Source: Planctomycetota bacterium
Lineage (GTDB): Bacteria > Planctomycetota > UBA1135 > GCA-002686595
Reading direction: 5' to 3'
DNA: 64,000 nt
Assembly: GCA_002686265.1 (NCBI GenBank)
Contig: NZBA01000050.1
Location: 62,001-126,000, forward strand
The notes under the pieces were generated by a model that worked only from the letters and a program-made list of their open reading frames with translations, did no database searches and was not told the DNA's origin. The translations under genes and the position numbers were made by a program. Positions 19,110 to 26,580 of the stretch are shown in pieces; positions within the stretch are counted from its first letter, which is position 1; each line of letters starts with the position of its first letter.

Positions 19110-20803
19110 GCGACCGTTCCCTGAGGCTTGAAATCGGCCTCGGCGGGGGCGGCCGGGTCGTAGTCATAGGGGTGGCGGTCGACGACCGGAAGAGCGCCCG
19201 GCCAGTTCCCGTGCGGCGCGGGCGAAGGCGCGGTCCACTCCAGGGTGGTCCCGTTCCAGGGGTTCGCGGAGGCCACTTCGCCGCGTCTCATGCTGACGAA
19301 GAAGTTGTAGATGAAGACCAGTTGCGAACCGGTGACGACGAACACGAGGATCGTGATCGGCAGGGCGAGGCCGATGCCCGCCTCCTGGAACTCGTAGATC
19401 GTGTGGTCGTAGTAGCGCCGCAGAAGTCCCGAGAGACCCTGGAAGTGCATCAAGGCGAAGACGGCCACCACCGGGAGGTAGGTAGTCCAAAAGTGGAGCT
19501 TCGCCAGTCCGACACTCATCTTGCGCCCGAACATCTTCGGGAACCAGTAGTAGGTGCCGCCCAAGGCGGAGAGCACCGTCACGACGCCGATCATCAGGTG
19601 GAAGTGCCCGACCACGAAGAACGACTCGTGGAAGTAGATGTCGGAGATCGACGTGGCCAGGAACAGACCGCCGAAGCCGCCGAGACCGATGACGGCGATC
19701 GTGCCGAGGGCCCAGTACATCGGCACCTCCATACGGATGCGGCTGCGCCACAGGCTGGCGACGAGGTTCAAGCCGAGCACGGCGAAGGGTGCCGTGATCA
19801 GCACCGTCGCGATCGAGAAGTACTCGCCGACATAGGGGTTCATGCCGGTCACGTACATGTGGTGGCCCCACACGATCATGCTCAAGAAGCCGACCACGAC
19901 CAGAGACCAGACCGAGGTGCGGTAGCCGAAGATCGGGCGGCGGGCGAAGGTCGCCAGCAGGTCAAAGGTGATGCCGATGCCGGGGAGCACGAGGACGTAG
20001 ACCTCGGGGTGGCCGAGGAACCAGAACAGGTGCTGGAAGAGCAGTGGCGTGCCGCCCTGGTGGGGGAGCGTCTCGTTACCGAAGACGAGTCCCTCGGGCA
20101 GGAAGAAGCTCGTCCCGCCGTGGCGGTCGAGGAGGAGCATGATCGCCGCCGCCGTCAGGGGCGGGAAGGAGAGCACGCCCAGGATGGCGGACATGAAGTA
20201 GGTCCAGACCGTGAGCGGCATGCGCATCAGGGTCATCCCGCGGGCGCGGCAGTTGAGGATCGTGGCGATGTAGTTCAACCCGCCCATGGTGAAGGAGGCG
20301 ATGAACAGCGCCATGGCCAACAGCCACAGGGTTTGCCCGAGACCCGAGCCGGGCACGGCCTCGGGGAGAGCCGAGAGGGGCGGGTAGGCCGTCCAGCCCG
20401 CGGCGGCGGCGCCGCCTTCCACCAGGAAGGAGGCCAGTACCAGCAGGCAGGCGGGGACCACCGTCCAGTAGGACAGCATGTTGAGGAACGGGTACGCCAT
20501 GTCCCGTGCCCCGAGCATGAGCGGGATCAGGAAGTTCCCGAAGCCGCTGACCAGGGCCAGGGAGACGACGAAGAAGACCATGATGGTCCCGTGCATCGTC
20601 ACCAGGCTGATGTAGTTCTCCGGCGTCACGAGAGCCTTCTCGGGCCAGGTGATCTGGGCCCGGATCAAGACCGCCAGGGCGCTCCCGACGATCCCCATGA
20701 AGAGGGCGGTCAGGATGTACTGCAGCCCGATCACCTTGTGATCGGTGCTGAAGACGTACTTCGAGATGAAGGTCTGCGGGGCGTGCTCTTGTGCTACAGC
20801 CAT
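19106..20803 (-). CDS. ctaD: Cytochrome c oxidase subunit I
   Basis: STDHKVIGLQYI; FWFLGHPEVYVLVLPGIGI; VWGHHMYVTGMNP; VVGHFHLMIG. ATG at 20803. Confidence 0.95.
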   Translation of the reverse strand: MAVAQEHAPQTFISKYVFSTDHKVIGLQYILTALFMGIVGSALAVLIRAQITWPEKALVTPENYISLVTMHGTIMVFFVVSLALVSGFGNFLIPLMLGARDMAYPFLNMLSYWTVVPACLLVLASFLVEGGAAAAGWTAYPPLSALPEAVPGSGLGQTLWLLAMALFIASFTMGGLNYIATILNCRARGMTLMRMPLTVWTYFMSAILGVLSFPPLTAAAIMLLLDRHGGTSFFLPEGLVFGNETLPHQGGTPLLFQHLFWFLGHPEVYVLVLPGIGITFDLLATFARRPIFGYRTSVWSLVVVGFLSMIVWGHHMYVTGMNPYVGEYFSIATVLITAPFAVLGLNLVASLWRSRIRMEVPMYWALGTIAVIGLGGFGGLFLATSISDIYFHESFFVVGHFHLMIGVVTVLSALGGTYYWFPKMFGRKMSVGLAKLHFWTTYLPVVAVFALMHFQGLSGLLRRYYDHTIYEFQEAGIGLALPITILVFVVTGSQLVFIYNFFVSMRRGEVASANPWNGTTLEWTAPSPAPHGNWPGALPVVDRHPYDYDPAAPAEADFKPQGTVA

Positions 20804-21612
20804 GGTTCCTGCTCGCTCAGCCACTGGGCGAGTTCTTCCTCGCTCTGGACGGTGACGGTCCCCTGCATCCGGTAGTGGCCGAGCCCGCAGAGCTCGGCGC
20901 AGGCCAGCTCGAAGGTCCCTTCCTTCTCCGGGGTGAACTGTGTGAAGGCCGTGTATCCGGGCAGGGTGTCCTGCTTGGTCCGGAACAACGGCACGGTGAA
21001 GGAGTGGATGACGTCCAACGAGCGCAGGCTCACGATCGACATGCGGCCGACGGGCAGGTGCAGCTGCCCGCGCAAGACGATGTCGTCGCGCGCGGCCGGG
21101 TCGCTCTTGACCAGCCCGAGAGGATTGCGCGAGTCGTGCACCTTGTCGTGGTCCACTTCGCCGAGGACTCCATCGGGGCCGGGGTAGCGCACCAGCCACT
21201 CGAACTGCTTGCCGACCACTTCGACTTCAAAGGCGTCCTCGGCGGGCTCACCGTAGACTTCGCCGAAGACCGGCAGGGCCATGACCAACACGCCCACCTC
21301 GGAGATGGCGCACATCAGCAGGACCGGAACGATAGCCCACAGGAGCTGGGTGCGCTCCGATAGCACGGCCCCCTCCTGAGGCGCTCCTCGCCCGTAGGTC
21401 AGGATGAAGCGTCCCAGCACCAGGCAGCCGACGAGGAACAGGGTTCCGGTCGTGAGCAGCAGGTATCGGATCACGCGGTCGATGCCGTGACCGTGGGCGC
21501 TCGAAACCTCCGGCAGCCAACCGACCGCGAAACCCGCGACGACCAGGATGCCGAGGGCGTAGAACAGCAGCCCGAAGGCGGGCGAGCGAGGAGCGGCACC
21601 GCTAGTGCTCAT
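20794..21612 (-). CDS. ctaC: Cytochrome c oxidase subunit II
   Basis: Two N-terminal TM segments; VEVVGKQFEWLVRYPG; DVIHSFTVPLFRTKQDTLPGY; CuA motif CAELCGLGHYRM. Confidence 0.93.
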   Translation of the reverse strand: MSTSGAAPRSPAFGLLFYALGILVVAGFAVGWLPEVSSAHGHGIDRVIRYLLLTTGTLFLVGCLVLGRFILTYGRGAPQEGAVLSERTQLLWAIVPVLLMCAISEVGVLVMALPVFGEVYGEPAEDAFEVEVVGKQFEWLVRYPGPDGVLGEVDHDKVHDSRNPLGLVKSDPAARDDIVLRGQLHLPVGRMSIVSLRSLDVIHSFTVPLFRTKQDTLPGYTAFTQFTPEKEGTFELACAELCGLGHYRMQGTVTVQSEEELAQWLSEQEPWL

Positions 21613-21614
21613 CG

Positions 21615-22457
21615 TCAGTCTTCTTCCGTGAAGCCGAACTCCAGGGTCTGGGCGGCGCCGTCGGCACCGATGGTGATGTCCTGTTTCTGCAACCCGAACA
21701 CCTCGTGTCGGGCGGCGATCTGGTAGTCACCCGGAGGGAGCGTCCCCAGGTCGAAGCTGCCGTCTTCGTCGGTGACCGTGAAGAACGGGTGCTCGACGAC
21801 ACCGAGGTAGGTGTTCATCCAACCGTGGATGTCGCACTTGAGGGTGACGAATACCTCCGAGCGCTTGAACTCGCGCGTGATGGCGTTGGAGCCGGGGGCT
21901 TGGGTCTGGTTGAAGCCCGTGTTCTTCTTGCTGTAGCCGTGGACGTTGTGGGTGATCGGGTCGGCATTGCGCACTTCGACCGGCTGCCCGACCTGTGCGC
22001 CGAGCACGTGCGGGATGTAGACGCAGCCCTGCTGGTTGATCACCACCGCTTCGGTGGGAGGCGTGAACACCCAGGCGTCGAGCCCCTTGCGCACCCAGAC
22101 GAACACGTTGGCGAGGCCGCCCCCGGCACCGACGACCGCAGATTCATCGAGCGGTTTCTCGGCGTGCAGGCCACTGCACTCCGCGTCGCTGCCCATGTCG
22201 ACCTTGCGGCGGCGGGGTGTGTCACCCGCGAAGCTGACTTGGCCGCTGACCTTGGCGATGCCGGCTGTCGGATCCCACGGGCGAGGGGCCGCCGTCGGGG
22301 TGGAGGGAGCCTGGGGGCCCGCTCCCCCGTCGCCGGAGTCGCTGGAGTTGGAGGCAGCTACCGCCGCGGACGGTCCGGCAGGACCGCTCTCTCCGCCGCC
22401 ACAGGCACTGACGAGGAGCAGGGATAGAGAAAGGGCGGCGAGGCGAGTGGGACGCAT
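21615..22457 (-). CDS. Cupredoxin-like / carboxypeptidase-regulatory-like lipoprotein preceding the cox genes
   Basis: Lipobox LLVSACGGG; QGCVYIPHVLGAQVGQPVEVRNADPITHNVHGY...FVTLKCDIHGWMNTYLGVVEHPFFTVTDEDGSFDLGTLPPGDYQI. Confidence 0.8.
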   Translation of the reverse strand: MRPTRLAALSLSLLLVSACGGGESGPAGPSAAVAASNSSDSGDGGAGPQAPSTPTAAPRPWDPTAGIAKVSGQVSFAGDTPRRRKVDMGSDAECSGLHAEKPLDESAVVGAGGGLANVFVWVRKGLDAWVFTPPTEAVVINQQGCVYIPHVLGAQVGQPVEVRNADPITHNVHGYSKKNTGFNQTQAPGSNAITREFKRSEVFVTLKCDIHGWMNTYLGVVEHPFFTVTDEDGSFDLGTLPPGDYQIAARHEVFGLQKQDITIGADGAAQTLEFGFTEED

Positions 22458-22929
22458 CGATATCTCCTAGCAAGATGGGCCTCACCGGCCGGCGGCCCGA
22501 TGAGGAAGGATGGGTAGTGGGTGGGCCGGAGCGCGCGCTTGCACCGTTCTGGTGCTGGGGCCCATCCGACCGATGGGCCAACACCTTCGCTTCCTGGCTT
22601 CGGGGTCGTAGGGGCCGCAGTGCGCAGACCGGGGCGGCAGAGGGCGTAGAGCCCTACGCAGATAGCCTGAGAGATGCTGGAGCCATCTGGAGCCGATTCC
22701 GAGCCCCTAGGCGGATGCAACCGCCTAGCGCTCTCCTCGCGTTTGACCCGCTCATGGGCCTGGTGCGCCTCTCCGCCAAGATGCGAACGGCCGAGGACGA
22801 CCCCGGAGTCCTTATTTACAAGCCAGCTCTACCACGTGGCAATCCAGCGTCGGATTTCGACAGGGTCGCTGCCCCTCTCTCCATCGCGGCCCGCTCCTTG
22901 CACCAGCCCATCTGGGCAGGACTCAGTTC

Positions 22930-23313
22930 ATGCTCCCTATCTCCGTTGATCGCTTCTTCCGGCGCCTGTTGCTCTTGCCCGCCTTCTTGCTCGCCATCGG
23001 CCCCTCGGCCCTCGCCGGGGCGCTCTTGGGCGGTGGGGACTACTACGTACACGGGACGGGCAGCGACGCCAGGGGCGATGGCAGCCCGACGAATCCCTGG
23101 CGCACGGTCAGCCACGCGGTCGACCAGGCTGGCGGCGGGCAGCCGACGATCCACCTGGGGAGGGGCCTCTACGACGCCGCCGCGGGCGAGCAGTTCCCGA
23201 TCTTCCTGGACGAGGATGACGTTCTGGGTGTGATCCTGGTGGGTACCGGCGACTACGGCGCCAATGCTGGCATGACCCCAAGAAGTGGTCCAGTCCCAAT
23301 GAGAGTCAGGTGA
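22930..23313 (+). pseudogene. Truncated DUF1565 / right-handed beta-helix-type secreted protein
   Basis: Signal peptide then GGDYYVHGTGSDARGDGSPTNPWRTVSHAVDQAGGGQPTIHLGRGLYDAAAGEQFPI, a DUF1565-like start with no helix repeats following; breaks at an IS-terminus-like sequence (23269+). Confidence 0.5.
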
Positions 23314-23400
23314 GGAGGAGGGTAGTGCCCCTCGAGGAGGTGTGACGGCTGCCCGGGGCCGTGACGAAGAACCGCATGGAATCCCGGTGCCCTGTCGCCG
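23269..23400. mobile_element. Possible relic of an IS3-like terminus
   Basis: TGACCCCAAGAAGTGGTCCAGTCC at 23272 resembles IS3-family terminal repeats (TGacCCC...TGGtCCA) and lies where the DUF1565-like ORF ends; no transposase ORF remains. Confidence 0.3.
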
Positions 23401-23502
23401 GACCGGGCAGGGCCGCAGGCGCTATGCTTGGGCCCGCCTGACCCCGCCGAGCTCGCGGGGACTCGCTCCCGACCGACGCCCGACCCAAGGAGCCCCGCCG
23501 CC

Positions 23503-24372
23503 GTGATCGTCCCCCGCACCTCCCGCGCCGAGATCCTCGCCAAGCTTGCGGCCAAGCGCGCCGCCAACAAGCCGATCTGGATCGCCAGCGCCGGCAGCGG
23601 CCTGGTGGCACGCCTGCTCGAGAACGCCGGCGTGGACTGCGTCAACACCTTCTCCGGCGCGCGCCTGCGCGCCAACGGCATGGGGACCATGGCCATGCTC
23701 TGGCCAATCCTCGACTCCAACCGCCAGACCCTCGACTACACGGCCGAGGACATCATGCCGGCTCTCGCGGGCGACGCCTTCGTCTGCGCCTGCCTGAACG
23801 CCAACGATCCCCTCAAGGACATGGTGCGCGTGATCGAGGAGTGCCGCTCGATGGGCGTCCTGTCGGTCTCCAACATCGGGCCGTCGATCAGCTACGTCGA
23901 CAAGGACAGCCAGATCTACCGCGTCCTGAACCAGAGCGGCGTCACCTTCGCCCACGAGATCGAGTTCCTGCGCGTCGCCAAGGAGATGGGCATGGTCACC
24001 ATCGGCCTGGCGTTCGACGAGGAAGACAGCGTGCGCCTGGTGGGCGAGGCCCAACCCGACGTCTTCTGCTTCCACGCCGGAACCACCAAGGGCGGGCGCG
24101 TGGGCTACGACTCGGGAGAGACCATCGAGGAGACAGCACGGCGCACCGAAGCCGCCAACGAGAAGCTGCGGGCCCTGTCCTCGGAGGTCCTGCTCGTGGC
24201 CCCCGGCGCGGCCATGGAGACTCCCGAGGACGCCCAGTTCATCCTGGACCACACGACCTGCGACGGTTTCTGGACAGGTTCGTCCACCGAGCGCCTGCCG
24301 ATCGAACAGGCCGTCTCCGAGACCGCCGCGCGCTTCGCGGCCCTCGGCTTCTCCGGCCGCGGAGAGGCCTGA
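23503..24372 (+). CDS. Phosphoenolpyruvate hydrolase-like TIM-barrel protein
   Basis: SRAEILAKLAAKRAANKPIWIASAGSGLVARLLENAGVDCVNTFSGARLRANGMGTMAMLWP...VFCFHAGTTKGGRVGY...DGFWTGSSTERLPIE; paired with the Tm-1-like gene. Confidence 0.75.
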   Translation: MIVPRTSRAEILAKLAAKRAANKPIWIASAGSGLVARLLENAGVDCVNTFSGARLRANGMGTMAMLWPILDSNRQTLDYTAEDIMPALAGDAFVCACLNANDPLKDMVRVIEECRSMGVLSVSNIGPSISYVDKDSQIYRVLNQSGVTFAHEIEFLRVAKEMGMVTIGLAFDEEDSVRLVGEAQPDVFCFHAGTTKGGRVGYDSGETIEETARRTEAANEKLRALSSEVLLVAPGAAMETPEDAQFILDHTTCDGFWTGSSTERLPIEQAVSETAARFAALGFSGRGEA

Positions 24373-24375
24373 GCC

Positions 24376-25614
24376 ATGGCGGACGCGAAGACGATCGCCG
24401 TCCTGGCGACCCTCGACACCAAGGGCGAGGAAGCGGCCTTTCTGCGCGAACAGCTCGAGGCTCTCGGCAGCCGGGCGCTGGTGGTGGACATGGGCGTCGT
24501 GGGCGCGGCGGTCGGCAGCGCCGATCTCTCGCGCGAGCAGGTGGCGGAAGCCGGAGGCACGCCCCTGGCCGAGCTCCTGCGCGACCCCACCCGGGAGGCC
24601 GCCGCCCCGGTCATGATCGCCGGCGCCACGCGCCTCTTGCGCGAGCGCCTCGAGGCCGGCGAGCTGCACGGCATCCTGGGCCTGGGCGGTTTTCAGGGCA
24701 CGGGCTCCTCGACCGAGATCATGCGCGCCATGCCCTACGGCCTGCCCAAGGTCATGGTCTCGACGGCCGCGTCCGGCGACACCTCGTCCTACGTCGACAT
24801 CAAGGACGTGACCATGATGTTCTCCGTCGGCGACATCCTGGGCCTGAACCTTTTCACCCGCAAGATCCTCGCCAACGCCGCCGGCGCGGCCCACGGCATG
24901 GCCCTCGTGGAACTGACCATCGAGCCGCGCTCCGACGAGCGCCCCCTGATTGGGATGTCCAATCTCGGGGTTCTGACCACGGGCGCTCTGGAGGCCGTCG
25001 CCTACATCGCCGAGCGTGGATATGAGGTGATCGTCTTCCACGCCATCGGCTCCGGCGGACGCGCCATGGAGCAGATGATGAAGGAGGGCCTGATCGGCGC
25101 CGTCTTCGACTACGCCATGGGCGAGATCGCCGACGACGTCTTCGGCGTCCTGCGCGCCGGTGGCCCCGAGCGCCTGACCGTCGCCGGCAAGCTCGGCCTG
25201 CCCCAGGTGCTCGTCCCCGGCGGCGCGGAACACCTCGGTGTCCTCGTCGAGCCCAACGTCGTTCCCGACGAGTGGAGGGACCACGAGCACGTCTTCCACA
25301 GCCCCGTGGTCTTCGTCCCGCGCCTGCGGGCGGCGGAGCTCGAACGCGTGGCGCAGGACCTCGGCCGGCGACTCCAGCACACCACGGGGCGTGCGGTCAT
25401 GATGCTGCCCACCGACGGCACCGGGAGCTACGCCCGACCCGGCGGAGACCTGCGCGACACCGAGAGCGACGCGGCCTTCTTCGAGGCCATCAAGGCCGCC
25501 GTTCCCGTGAGCCTGGAGGTCGTCGAGCGCGCCACCCACGCCGAGGACCCCGCCTTCGTGCGCGAGTGCGTCGACCGCCTGATCGACCTCATCGAGGACG
25601 ACACGCAGGGATGA
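24376..25614 (+). CDS. Tm-1-like ATP-binding domain protein (UPF0261)
   Basis: IAVLATLDTKGEEAAFLREQLEALGSRALVVDMGVVG; ILGLGGFQGTGSSTEIMRAMPYGLPKVMVSTAASGDTSSYVDIKDVTMMFSVGDILGLN. Confidence 0.88.
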   Translation: MADAKTIAVLATLDTKGEEAAFLREQLEALGSRALVVDMGVVGAAVGSADLSREQVAEAGGTPLAELLRDPTREAAAPVMIAGATRLLRERLEAGELHGILGLGGFQGTGSSTEIMRAMPYGLPKVMVSTAASGDTSSYVDIKDVTMMFSVGDILGLNLFTRKILANAAGAAHGMALVELTIEPRSDERPLIGMSNLGVLTTGALEAVAYIAERGYEVIVFHAIGSGGRAMEQMMKEGLIGAVFDYAMGEIADDVFGVLRAGGPERLTVAGKLGLPQVLVPGGAEHLGVLVEPNVVPDEWRDHEHVFHSPVVFVPRLRAAELERVAQDLGRRLQHTTGRAVMMLPTDGTGSYARPGGDLRDTESDAAFFEAIKAAVPVSLEVVERATHAEDPAFVRECVDRLIDLIEDDTQG

Positions 25615-25701
25615 GGCGCCGGTGACGAGGGACGGACCCGCGCGGGAGACGGCCAGGAGGACAGGGGCGAGGAGAAGCGCGTGATCGGTCGTGGGACGCC
25701 G

Positions 25702-26325
25702 TCAGCGGCCGAGGCGTTCGGCCAGCCAGTCGCGCTCGTCGAGCAGCGCGTAGAAGTCGGAGTGCTCCAACAGCGGGAGGCGCGCCACGTGGGCGCGCGA
25801 GGCAGCCGAGGCGGGATCGGTGATCGAACGCACCTCCTCGAGCGGTAGGCGGCCGTCGGACCCGGGCAGGGCCGGGATCGGCGGCGGGTCTCCAGGGTAG
25901 ATCACCTCGTACTCGCCGCGCTCGAAGCGCGCGTCGAACAGACGCCCGCGCTCGGCGGCGATGCGCCGCTCCAACTGCACGAGCGCCTCCTCCAAGGCGC
26001 CGGGCGCGAAGTGCTCGTAACGCCGCCTCCACTCGCCGGGAATGGCCACGGGCGGACGCCGCGCGGGTGACGGGAGGGCAGAGCCGTTCCCCGTCGCCGC
26101 CGGATCGCCGCCGCCCGGCGCGTCCTCGCCGGTGACCGTCGCCGTGGGCTGCCGTGGGTCCGGGTGGGACGCAGGCCGGTCGCGCGGGTCTCCCCGCGGT
26201 GCCGGCGCCGGTTGGACGGAGTGGGGGGGGTGCGCTCCTCCCGCGGCGTGCTTCCAGCGCCACAGCCCTCCGATGGAGAGCACCACGACCGAGACGGCGA
26301 TCAGGAGACGGGCTGGGGAGCGCAT
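25702..26325 (-). CDS. Hypothetical membrane-anchored protein
   Basis: N-terminal TM LLIAVSVVVLSIGGLW, Pro-rich linker, charged helical region; no family recognised. Confidence 0.55.
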   Translation of the reverse strand: MRSPARLLIAVSVVVLSIGGLWRWKHAAGGAHPPHSVQPAPAPRGDPRDRPASHPDPRQPTATVTGEDAPGGGDPAATGNGSALPSPARRPPVAIPGEWRRRYEHFAPGALEEALVQLERRIAAERGRLFDARFERGEYEVIYPGDPPPIPALPGSDGRLPLEEVRSITDPASAASRAHVARLPLLEHSDFYALLDERDWLAERLGR

Positions 26326-26580
26326 GGAGTCGTCTGCTTCACTGTACCTCGCCCGGTGCCGGACAGGGCAGAGGTATGTCGCGCCCGTCCTCTCGGCCGC
26401 CGCTCTCGTCCAGCCGGCAGTAGGGTGTCGCGCACTCCTCAGCCCGGCTTGTGCTGCTCGCACCTTCAGCGCCGCGCACTGCGCCGCCGCCCACCCAACC
26501 GCCGGACGTCGGGCAGCTGGAGGTCGTGGTGCCGCGACCTTGCGGGCACCTGCTGACCTCGCCCTGTTACACTCACCGCC

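Noticed and set aside
19091-20875. 594 aa plus-strand ORF rich in H/E/D/Q
   Set aside because: Antisense to cytochrome oxidase subunit I; shadow ORF.
23422-25539. 705 aa minus-strand ORF
   Set aside because: Antisense to the PEP-hydrolase-like and Tm-1-like genes, which carry clear family motifs.
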